Assembly: GCA_033977485.1 (NCBI GenBank)
Contig: CM066988.1
Coordinates: 4,548,501 to 4,612,500 of the forward strand
Length of the DNA: 64,000 nt
Direction of reading: 5' to 3'
Source: Hydrangea macrophylla
Taxonomy: Eukaryota; Streptophyta; Magnoliopsida; Cornales; Hydrangeaceae
Shown here: in pieces, positions 1 to 10,295 of the stretch
How positions within the stretch are numbered: the first letter of the stretch is position 1
Layout: each line of letters begins with the position of its first letter
Position numbers and translations under genes: made by a program
The notes under the pieces: generated by a model
The model's database searches: none
The model's input: only the letters and a program-made list of their open reading frames with translations
Told to the model about the DNA's origin: nothing

Positions 1-288
1 TGACATGTGCTTTTTGTAGAAATGGGATGGACTCTCGTAAAGTGTTTTTTTCCTAAAGATTGTCAGTTAGTTTTCCTCCATCTGCAAAGAGCTTCTGAGA
101 AAATTTGATGTTCATGGAGCTCCCATATCTAACATGGTCTGACTTGATCCAATGGGCTGCTCGTCGTTGGAAGAATAAGGGGTAGAAGAACCTTGTACCT
201 CATATTTGTCTGGGTGTAGTAGTGTATGGGATATGGAATGAAAGGAATGGTAAAATTCACAGGAATTCCCTAGCTACTGCTTATTTTA
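1..288 (+). mobile_element. Decayed LINE (L1-like) ORF2 C-terminal remnant
   Basis: A plus-strand frame near 205-280 reads VYGIWNERNGKIHRN. This resembles the C-terminal tail of plant L1-type ORF2 proteins, downstream of the reverse transcriptase. Upstream frames are broken and no catalytic motif is in the window. Related sequence probably continues beyond two inserted DNA elements (289-761 and 854-1288) to about 1360, where weakly similar residues follow. The short motif match is the only evidence, so a chance match is possible. Confidence 0.4.
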
Positions 289-820
289 GGGTTAATTACA
301 TTTTACACCCTGTGGTTAGGCCTAGTTTCACTTTACCCCCTTTGATTCAAAACTGGATACTTAACCCCCTTGAGGTTTCAAACTAAAGCAAAATTACTAA
401 GATTTTTCTCAAAATAGCCCCCACATGGGAATTAAGTGTCAAAATTAGCCCCACATGGGAGAGTTTAAGTGTCAAAATTAACCTCATATAGGCAGTTAAC
501 CTCAAAATTAGCCCCAAAGAGGTTAAGTGTTAAAAAGTATATCCACGAAGATGGGTTAAATGGCAGCATTATCCCTATACAGGGAATTAATTTCAAAATT
601 AACCTCACAAAGGGGGGATAAATGTTAATATTTTTGGCCAATTTTAAAATTTTCATCAATTTTGAGGGGAAATCTTAGTAGTTTTACTTTAGTCCAAATT
701 TTGAACACAGGGGGTAAAGTGCAATTGAGCCTAACCACAAAGGGTAAAATGTAATTAGCCCTTATTTTTAATACCAGCAAAGCATGAATTCACAGGAATG
801 CCCTAGCTACAGTTTATTTT
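254..820. repeat. 34-bp direct repeat flanking a MITE
   Basis: Positions 254-287 and 787-820 carry nearly the same 34 bases (AATTCACAGGAA, then T or G, then CCCTAGCTAC). Subtracting the element at 289-761 leaves a tandem duplication with a period near 53 bp. The MITE therefore landed in or beside an already duplicated stretch of the LINE remnant. These copies are too long to be its target-site duplication, which is about 8 bp. Confidence 0.65.
289..761. mobile_element. Long-TIR foldback MITE (Mutator-like candidate)
   Basis: The left end starts GGGTTAATTACATTTTACAC. The reverse complement of the right end starts GGGCTAATTACATTTTACCC. The inverted similarity continues imperfectly for about 110 bases on each side. 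Flanks carry TTATTTTA (281-288) and TTATTTTT (762-769), an 8-bp duplication with one mismatch. The inside holds short direct repeats built on AAGTGTCAAAATTA and CCCACATGGGA and no credible coding sequence. Long terminal inverted repeats with an 8-9 bp duplication fit a non-autonomous Mutator-like or foldback element. Confidence 0.7.
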
Positions 821-853
821 TGCTAACGAAGTGTATGGTATATGGATGCCTAC

Positions 854-1288
854 CATGGCCGCCCCAAAGAAGGGGGGGGGGGGATGAACCGTTCTGGACA
901 CCAAAGTTCATAAAATTTTAAGGGCCCACATGAAATTTTTATAATTACATTTTTACTTTGAGATTTTTTAATATTTTACATTTAGGCTTCCCCCAAGGCC
1001 CAATTTAGTGCCATCAACTACATATATATTGATATACGTGTATATATAACTCAAAAGCGAAGACCCCTAGAATATTAAAATTTACACTTTAAGTAAATTT
1101 TTTGAGTTTTAGAAATAAGCCCTTCTAGGATTTTAAAAGACACTATACAATGTTTAAGTTTCATAAATAGACTCATGTTATAGTAGACTCCAAAAAAATT
1201 ATCTCGAGGGCGTTGTCCCCAAATCCCTGTATAAGGACCTCCCTTTTAATCGTTCGTCCCGAGCCTCTAATTACTCGAGGCTAGCCCT
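854..1288. mobile_element. Probable non-autonomous hAT-like insertion
   Basis: GATGCCTAC occurs exactly at 845-853 and 1289-1297, directly flanking this segment, so it may be an 8-9 bp target-site duplication. The left side (GGCCGCCCC, then a run of G at 870-882) and the blocks of GGGCCC and AT-rich sequence look like degenerate plant hAT elements. Terminal inverted repeats are weak or absent. The call rests mainly on the duplication and could be coincidence. Confidence 0.42.
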
Positions 1289-1297
1289 GATGCCTAC

Positions 1298-1751
1298 ATG
1301 TGCATCTAGATTAGATTAAAGATCAGAGTTAGTATATCACAAGGGAATCCGAGGGTGATATGCTTCTGAAGGCATGGAACTAAGGATGACTGCCTCCTTT
1401 TGATGTTTTTGTTTTTGTTTTTTGCTTGCTGTGCTAGTTTCTTTTTTAATTTGAGAGGCTTAGGTGGGATGGTAGTAGGTTCTTTGACCCATCTTAGAAA
1501 TTGTTCCATTCCATGTTTGTTTCCTTTGTATTCCATATAATTTCTGCTATATGCCTCTTGTACATTTATTATTGCCTTCTTTTCTTATACATTTACCAAT
1601 TTCTGAAGAAAAAAAAATTGTAGCATATGGGAATATATCATTCAATTCTACTCGAAAGTCCTGTAGATTCAAATTAATCATACTAGAATGTAGCATTGGC
1701 TGCAAAATGGACATTTTCTTCTACTTCCCTAAATAGCATGACTAACAATTC
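1298..1751. other. Unannotated AT-rich stretch
   Basis: No gene or recognisable repeat is supported here. The first 60 bases may continue the LINE remnant. Short open frames on both strands have no family resemblance and no coding signature. Confidence 0.5.
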
Positions 1752-1754
1752 TTA

Positions 1755-2000
1755 GGCTTAGTTTGGCTCCTATTTTGGTGCTTCTCCTTTTTTAAAGTAC
1801 AATTTCATGTTAATTCATTTGGTAACTAGGGCTTTTTTGAGGGAGCTTTTAAAAGCTCTATAATGGAGCTTTTAAAAGCTCAAGGTTGCTTTTTGGTTTC
1901 ATGATGTCTTTTTGAAGAGTAATGTGTCAAATTATCAAACAATATAGTAATAAATTTCATAAGCTCCTTTTAAAAAGCCACGTGGGGGCCAAACTAAGCC
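1755..2000. mobile_element. Tourist-like (PIF/Harbinger) MITE
   Basis: The element has perfect 13-bp inverted ends, GGCTTAGTTTGGC on the left and GCCAAACTAAGCC on the right. It is flanked by the 3-bp duplication TTA (1752-1754 and 2001-2003). Both features are diagnostic of Tourist-type elements. At 246 bp it has no coding capacity. Internal GGAGCTTTTAAAAGCTC-type palindromes give further self-pairing. Confidence 0.85.
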
Positions 2001-5000
2001 TTACTATTGTGAATCTGTATTTTATTTATCATGAATAAAAAGAACAAGGGTAATTATATTCACACCTACCTACTTTGCTTTATACACCCACCATTTAATG
2101 AATTTTTTTTAGGGCTACTTAGTCTAAGGTCCCTAAGATGGAGTCAATTTGGACTAAAGGATAAGCTATAAACAAAAAACCTGTCACGCCCCGAAAACCG
2201 AAGCGCGAGGAAAAAGAAAAGATAGAGAGAAAAGAAATAAAACCCAAACACAATTGCGGAAGCAACTTTAGAAATCCACAGGGATTCCTACAAAGAAGGC
2301 TTACTAACCCATAAGCCAAGATGGACTTACATGTCAACGAGTCATACAAAGGTGAAGGCTTTTGAAATTTTGGTTTAAAAGACTTATCGAGCAAGTGCTA
2401 GTTCAAGGGATACAATAAATTTACTAAAAGATCATTTTTTGTATTTGTTTTTTTTTTTTTTTTGTGGATAGCTGCTGAATTTTAAAACATCCGTAAGTGG
2501 CTCTGTCTTTGAAATTTTCATATTCTGTCCAATTTAGTCCATGTAAAATTCGATTCTGCACAAATTTCGTCAAATAGCATTTTTCCCAATTCCACACCAT
2601 CTGGGCAGAAAACTGAAATAACAGTAGCAGTTTTTACCTTTTTGACAGCAAATTGACAGCATTTTGGAATGTCCCCAACTGTGCTAAATCCTCAAGTTTA
2701 AACATTAATATATGACTAAACAAGTCCTAAACAACATACAACACGAGTCTAGAGCAATCAAAACTTCGTGCACTTGAAATTTATCAAAATCGAGGAGTGA
2801 AAGAGATAAAGAGAGGAAGAATGGGAGAGAGAAGTTTTAAAACATTTCCTTTGAAAGCAAAAGAACTAATCCAGCAAGGCTTTCATCATGAACTAAACAT
2901 GGTATATGGAGGCACAAGGACAAAAGACTATAACGAATCCGATAAGGGTCCACAACACTACAAGAGAGCCGGCAAGGCTTCAAGTCAACACACAAGCATA
3001 AGATTTTAAAAGAGATACAACAATCTCGGAAACATAATTACATAAGACGACTAATCCAACAAACTTGAAAAGTATGGACTAACACTTGTCCGCCAAATTA
3101 CAATAAGGCTTCCCAAATGACAAAAATATGGAAGTCCAAACTCAAGAAGTTTTGTAATAAAATTAATACAACCATTTTCTTTTAGAGGACTAAACTATTA
3201 CAAACTTCCCCAACTAGCTAAAATTCATAAGAGAATCATCCATATTCATAACTATGCATGAGTCTTCAAAATAGAGCAAAAATATCTCAAGGTCTACGTG
3301 TCGGTTCACATGTGTCATTTGCCCTTATTAAGCTCACCTGAAAAATGTTTTGTCATTTTTATGAGAACGACGGCTCGTAGAAAACATTGTAACAAGTCTA
3401 TATGCTATCCATGACTAAAATGAAATGAGGTGCAATGGATCGCCACCATGGCTACAATGAAATGATTAAAGCCGCAAGGCTATGCGTGATATGTGCACAC
3501 CTCTCTCATTACCGGACCATCAGCCACCCACGCATGGAGTGTAGCATACTAACTTCCGGGAGCCAACCGAATATAGCTGGAGTTTGAATGTTTATAAGGG
3601 TCATTCTCTCTGTCTCACATCACAACCCATGTCCGGATTTCTTAAATAAAATTCCCTTGCATGGGGTTTTTCTCTTTTCAAAGCAAAACGTTTATGTCGT
3701 GATAATGTAATGCTTGCCGATTAGGCCTCAATGCATATGATATTAACAATGCCATTAAGGATGATCCACTACAATAATTTAAACAATAATACTAGTCCAT
3801 TAGACATGATATCAAGAACTTCAAAGAATGTAATTAAATTTCATAATTTAACATTCCTAACAAGAATTTCCAAACCAATGTCCTAGCATGTTTTTACATA
3901 CAAAGGAGCATTCTAGGCACCTCTAGTACCACATAATATATCTCTACACCATCAAAGCTTATGAATCACATTTAGGCAATTTACCCTAAAGTTTACAATT
4001 TTGGGAAAAATCTAGTGCTTGTGTCTAAGTTATCCTCCTAACCCTTTTTTATTTCTTTATGCACAATTTATAGTTAGCACAATTTAAACATGCAAATCAC
4101 AATTAGTCAAGAGATCCTAAATTTACAACTTTGGGAGAAACTTAGTGCATGTATCCAGATTGTTCTCCTATCATCATTCTAATTACATTTAACACCCCAA
4201 ATTTACAACTTACACAATCAAGGCATATAATTCATATTTAGGCAAAATACCCCTAATATTACAACTTTGGAGACAAGTCCTAATACATATGTCTAAGTCC
4301 TCTCCTAACATATAAATAAACTCAAGACATCTTAGACAAGCATAACATATAGAAAAGCAACAATGTAAATCTACCTCAATGTAGGTTTTCCAAAATAAAT
4401 GGAAATCACCTAAAATTTGAGAAAGAACCCAAAGGACTCCAAAGGGCTCCAAGAATATGAAAAGAGAGGTCCTAGGAAGCCCAAGAACTCACTGCATGTA
4501 GTAATTCTTCAATAGGACTCCATGGTTGTAGATGAGAGATTTGGAAGCTCTATGCAATTTTGGGTAAGCCATGCTAATGGCCACCAAAGTGAATTTCGTT
4601 GGTATCACTAGAAAGCTCTCGAAAATCTAAGACTATTTTGTGAAATAATAAATCTCATGAAAATCACTCCTCGGTAGTCTATTTGAAGCTTGAAGAATAA
4701 GGGCTATGGAGGTTTGTATACCCAAAAGAGATGTAGAGAGAAGGTGGAGAAGAAGAGAGAGAGAGAGAGAAAAAAAGGAAAAAAAATAAAAGTGAAGAGG
4801 AAGAGATGGGATGGCTGGCCATTTAAGTGCGTGGGGTCCACCCATTTTTTTTTCTTTGATCTTTGCATTTTAAATGCTTGTAGTGATATGTAGCATGTGT
4901 GTGTGTGTGTTGTCACGCCCCGACGTAGCATAAATATGGAAAGCGTTTAATTTCCTTTATGGACCCGTAGGTCGCGACAGTTTGAAGGATCGATTCCGTC

Positions 5001-5589
5001 CCAAAACGTCGAACAACATAAAAACTATTAATCAGAGTAGGGCAATCAGGGCTTATAAAAATTTTTCTAACTTATTACATCCTATGGTACGGGGTTAACT
5101 AAGGCACAGACCGCCTTGAAATAAAACAATAACTTAAAGTCTATTACAGTCATCCTTATTACAAAACCAAATCATATCTTAAAGCACATAAACATAAAGC
5201 ATGTAAAAGTAAATTCTCTTCTCAGCAGTTGATCTCAATTAGCATAGTCATAAGGTTCTTCCTGATTATAACCTGCAAAGCCTGAACACGAATGTCCAGG
5301 ACGCATCAACGCCGTCAGCTTCAAGAAGCTGGTGAGTATTAAAAACATAGCTTTGAATGTAAAACATACTCATTTACCTTTTTCCCATTTCCATTTAAAA
5401 ACCACAAGTTTATATTTAAGATAAAGAGCTCTTTTAGAAAATAACCACAACATTATTTAAAAGATAAATTCACACATATGTGACCGTGTATGAGAACGAT
5501 GCACCATCTCATCTGACCGACTCTTTTCTCTCGACAAAACCCAACAACCCTCTATCCTACTCCTGGTATCTTTGAAACACTAAGATAGC

Positions 5590-5935
5590 CACACTTTAGC
5601 AACGGGGCGCCAGGGAGTGTCCAGTTTGCCTCACACTTTGGTCCGGGGTACCAGGGAGTGTCCAATGCCTCACACTTTGAATACCCTAACCGCCATGCAA
5701 ATACCGGGGCAACCCCTCACACAGTATCCAGACTCGAGTTATCAGGGAGTGTCCGTAGGCCACACTTTAGCACTTCCATGGGTGCCAGTGAGTGTCCAAG
5801 TTCGGCGTCACACACTTTAACGCTTCCATGGGCGTCAGGGAGTGTCCATATTTGCCACCTTCGCATTTCAAAGACACCCTCTTCCACATTTTCAACCACA
5901 ACCACAACCACAACCACAACCACGACCACAACTCA
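5590..5935. repeat. LTR minisatellite and CCACAA microsatellite
   Basis: From about 5590 to 5860 a unit of about 45-55 bp recurs, marked by CCAGGGAGTGTCC and CACACTTT. It ends in several CTTCCATGGG copies. It is followed by a CCACAA tract at about 5896-5935. Long open frames across this part come from the repeats and are not genes. Confidence 0.7.
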
Positions 5936-6567
5936 AACTCATACTCTTTCCACACTATCATTACTCTTTTCCACACTACCATTACTCTTTTACACACTAC
6001 CAACACTCACCATGCATGTACAACTGACTCCACATGAATGATATGTGACTTAATACAGAAATATAAAGTACTGGGAACGATAACCATGGATATACGAGAA
6101 GAAATCAAATCTTATATTAAACAACCGGTGAATTTATGAAAGAATGCTTTAACATGCTTTTATCACTATTAGAAACACAAGTGGGTCTACTTTGAAGTAA
6201 TGCCATCAAAAATGAGTTATAATTTGTATACATGAATTACATACCAACAGAAAGCTCTTTGAGTCTAGTTTCCAACGCTTCAAACCGTGCGCGTTTTCGA
6301 GTTTCCTAGAGGAAGTTATGGCCGTTTTACTAAAAGTCGTCAGTGCTGAAAAATGTCAATCGTAGCTCTCGGATTTCACGTAAAACCGAGAGGTGACAAA
6401 ACTTTAAATCAACGGTACGTCGCGATACGGATGAATTAAGCCGTAGTATTCGAACCACAACTTATTGGGACTTAGATCTTTCATTCCCAATTCACGGAAT
6501 TGATTTTAGTTAAGTTTGAAAAATTACTATTTTTGAGCTTCAAGCTTTCATACAAAAATTAACAATC

Positions 6568-6950
6568 TGCTACTGTAATCCTCGTTTTCTGCCCAAACGG
6601 TGCAGAATCTGAGAAAATTGTATTAGACGAAAAGTGTGCAGAATCGAGTTTTGCTTGGGACTGCGCGGGCAGAATCTTAAATTTCCTTCGTTTTCCTAAC
6701 AAAAATCTGAAAACAAAATTCTGCTACTGTTAAAATTAAAAGAGAAAATATTAGATTTAATTTCTAATATATTTTCTCTGCTACTGTAATCCTCATTTTC
6801 TGCCCAAACGGTGCAGAATCTGAGAAAATTGCATTAGATGAAAAGTGTGCAGAATCGAGTTTTGCTTGGGACAATGCGGGCAGAATCTTAAATTTCCTTC
6901 GTTTTCCTAACAAAAATCTGAAAACAAAATTCTGCTACTGTTAAAATTAA
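6568..6950. repeat. Direct duplication of about 170 bp within family-C LTR
   Basis: The stretch from CTGCTACTGTAATCCTC to CTGCTACTGTTAAAATTA occurs at about 6568-6735 and again at about 6778-6952, with only a few differences. A short AT-rich spacer containing AATATTAG and CTAATATA lies between the copies. Confidence 0.8.
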
Positions 6951-8128
6951 CTACCTAAATCAGTAAATAAGGAATGAGTTACATTTTGAGTGAGTTAGTA
7001 ATACTCACCGTGATGTAGATTGAAGAAGTTGTTGAGAAAGAAATACAATTACGAATTTCCAATTTCAAGCTTTGGCTATGGTGGATTGAGCTCTTCTCTC
7101 TCTCTACCAAATTTGAAGAACTCTCTGCACTCTCTTATCTCTCTGTGTATACTGAATTTCTCTGTGATGGAAGTGCAGAATGTGTAGTGTGATTGGGTGT
7201 ATAAATACTCAAAACTCCTACTTAGGAACATTGGCCTAACCTCCCACTCATTACCCACTATCCTCCATTAATTAGAAGGAAAGTGCAGCAATGATGTGTA
7301 AATATACACTACAATTCATAATGCTCCATTGATAATTGAAAGGGTAGGTGGAGTTGGTGTGGCTCAAGGTGTGTTTGGGAATCAAGCTTATGGCATTAGG
7401 ACAACACACATACTACAAGCATTTACCAAACAAGGTCTAAGGGAAAACTTCAGCAATAATAATTGGGTATAAAGAAATTTGTCCAATCAGTTACTCCCAA
7501 AATTCTGTGGAAGTTTAACACTGCGCGGACAGTTTTAAACCTAAACTGGTATTTTCGTGACACGGTGTTTATCACAAAAATACAGAAAATTCATTTTAAT
7601 GTTAGAAATAGGTTTCTGATTTTACAAAAATACAGTTTGAGTTTTAAAAGAAATAATTCCACCGTTTTGAAATACAGATTTGAAATTTAACACAGGTATT
7701 GCCAGTTTTTATGAAAATTGCATTTTGACCCCTAAAGTAATTTCAATTATGAGATTAGTCAAGAAATAAATTTTTCACATAAGAATTGAAATTAGAATAT
7801 AAACAGACAATGTATATTTAATTTTAAATATAATAATGCAATTTTTAAATATAATAATGCAGGAAAAATGCAGGTTATTACATGTGTGGTCTAATGTTAC
7901 ACATCCAAATTAAAACATGTACCCAAATTAACACAAAATTAATAAAAAAATATACATATATATATATATAATAAAATAAAATAGAACCCAATAAAAAAAG
8001 AAAATAAATAAATAAATATAGTGACACAAGTTAAGACAAATTTAAATACTGCCCCAAAATAATTAACAAGCTTGCACATAGTCATTTAATTACATTTTTA
8101 CCCTTAATTAAAATTTCAAGTTATGACA

Positions 8129-8394
8129 AAATCACTCAAAGACACTCTAAAACACTTTCCCTCCTAAAGTCCCCTAAATTTTAACTTTCCCTCCTAAAGT
8201 CCTCTAAAATTTCAAATTTTATTGTAAAAGATAAAATTGCCCCCTAGAACCCTGGGGGACCACCACTACCACCATCTCTCTTTCTCTCTCTTTCTCTATC
8301 TCTCTCTCTCTCTCCTCCCCTCTTCCTCCTCTTCCTCCCTACCACCATCTCTCTTTTCTCTCTCCAACTTTCTATCTCCTTCCTGCCACCATCT
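8129..8394. other. AT-rich flank with pyrimidine tract
   Basis: This is the host sequence between the family-B solo LTR and the Reina-type element. It contains a 33-bp tandem duplication (CTTTCCCTCCTAAAGTCC, 8154-8216) and a CT-rich tract at about 8270-8380. In the ancestral order it joins directly to 38138. No gene is supported. Confidence 0.6.
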
Positions 8395-8524
8395 TGTTAC
8401 GGACCAACCATGCAATGTGTGGTAACTTGAGCAATAGCATACACATACCACATAATCAAGCAGTAGTTAATTTTCCATGCAATAAAGACTTGGTCTCAAG
8501 TCCACAATCATTCCTTTGAATAGG
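8395..8524 (+). mobile_element. Reina-like 5' LTR, first part
   Basis: This 130-bp piece matches the start of the 3' LTR at 37805-38132. It stops at AATAGG, where the family-B element inserted. The rest of the LTR resumes at 29361, after the duplicated ATAGG. Confidence 0.9.
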
Positions 8525-10295
8525 TGTCACGCCCCGGAAACCGAAGCGCGAGGAAAGAGAAAAAGATAGAGAGAAAAGAATTAAAAATCCAATCACAAAT
8601 GCGGAAGCGACATTAGGATCCCACGGGGATTCCTACAAGAATGACTCATTAATACATAAATCCAAACTGGACTTACATGTTAATGAATCCAACGAAGATG
8701 AAAGCATTTGAAAATCACATTAAAAGACTCTCCGGGGAAGCACTAGCTCAAGGGGAGAAAGGAAAATACAATAATTTTGAAGAAGGGCATTTTTGACAGT
8801 TGCTGAATTTTAAAACATCTATAAGTAGCTGTATCTTTAAAATTTTCACATTCTCTTCGCATAAGTCCATGTAAAATTCGATTCTGCACAACTTTCGTCT
8901 AATAACATTTTTTCCAATTCTGCACCATTTGGGCATAAAATAAAAAAAACAGTAGCAGTTTTTCTATGACAGCAACTTTTGACAACATTTTGAAACATTA
9001 CCAACTATGCCAAATTTTCAAGTTTAAACATTGGTACAAGACTAAACAAGTCCTAAATAACATATGACACGTGTCTAGACCAAATGGAACTTCATGTATT
9101 CGAGATTTAATAAAAACGAGGAATAAAAGAGATGAAGAGAGGAAGAATGGGAGAGGGAGAGATTGGGGGAGAGAGATTTTAAAACATTTCCTTTAAATAC
9201 AAAAGGGACAAATCCGACAAGGATTTCATACAAATACAATGAGTCCGGTAGGGACAAACCAAACATAAACGAATCCGGCAAGGATTCCATACAATTACAA
9301 TGAGTCCAGCAAGTACAAAATCAAACATAAACGAATCCGGCAAGGATTCAAATCAACACATATACATAAAAACTTTAAAAGAAATGCTACGGTCTTGGAA
9401 ACATAGTTACATAACATAAATAAAAGGACTAACACTTGTCCATCAAACTTACAACAAGACTTCCGATGACAAAATTATTGAATCCAAACTTTAGAAGTTT
9501 AATAAGAGTATTACAAAAATTTTCTTGAAGAGCTCCAACTATTACAAACTTCTCAAAGACTAAAATTTACATGGGAACTATTTATTTACATATGTAGACA
9601 CGAGTTCTTAAAATGGAACAAAATACACCAACGTCTATGCGTCGGTCACATGTGCCCTTTTTGCCCTTATCAAGTTCACCTGAAAAATATTTTGTCGTTT
9701 TTATGAGAACGACGGCTCGTAGACAACATTGTAACAAATCTATATGCTATCCATGACTAAAATGAAATGAGGTGCAATGAATCGCCACCATGGCTACCAT
9801 GAAATGTTTAAAGTCGCAAGGCTATGCGTGACAAATGCACATCTCTCTCGTTACCGGACCATGAGCCACCCACGCATGGAGTGTAGCATACCAACTTCCG
9901 GGAGCTACCCGAATATAGTTTGGAGTTTGAATGTTTCTAAGGGTCATTCTCCCTGTCTCACATCACAACCCACGTCCGGATTTCTTAAATCAAATTCCCA
10001 CACATGGGGTTTTTCTCTCTTTTTCAAATAAAACATTTATGTCGTGATACATGAATGCTTGCCGATTAGGCCTCAATGCACATGATGCTTAACAATGACA
10101 TTAAGGATGATTCACCATAATATATTAGGCAACAATTCTAGTCTATTAAACATTATATCAAGAGCTTCAAAGAATCTAATTAAATTTCATAATTTAACAT
10201 TCCTAACAAGAGATTCCAAACCAATGTCCTAGTATGTTCTTACATACCAAGGGGGGCATCCTAGGCACATTTAACAACACATAATATATTCTTAC

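Larger units (their letters stand above)
4911..7882 (-). mobile_element. Solo LTR, family C (Tekay-like)
   Basis: The segment runs from TGTCACGCCCCGACG to CAGGTTATTACA. The 5-bp duplication TGTGT lies at 4906-4910 and 7883-7887. It is 2972 bp with no internal region, so it is a solo LTR left by recombination. Its first bases resemble the matching ends of families A and B, but most of the body differs. A diverged relative lies at 41092-41401. The TG-repeat context makes the duplication less discriminating than usual, but the continuity of the family-B LTR on either side fixes both ends. Confidence 0.85.
2182..8128 (-). mobile_element. Solo LTR, family B (Tekay-like), with nested insertion
   Basis: The sequence starts TGTCACGCCCCG and ends AAGTTATGACA. 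It matches both LTRs of the element at 8525-29360 along its length. No internal region is attached. Flanks AAACC (2177-2181) and AAATC (8129-8133) look like a 5-bp duplication with one mismatch. Without the nested solo LTR at 4911-7882 it is about 2.97 kb, the family's normal LTR length. It is more diverged from the other copies than the two LTRs of 8525-29360 are from each other, so it is older. Orientation is set by the family's primer-binding site and polypurine tract. Confidence 0.85.

Noticed and set aside
5658..6041. 127-codon open frame
   Set aside because: It lies in the minisatellite of a solo LTR, has His/Thr runs from CCACAA repeats and resembles no protein family.
8237..8425. 62-codon Ser/Leu-rich frame
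   Set aside because: It is produced by a CT tract and crosses the start of the Reina LTR.
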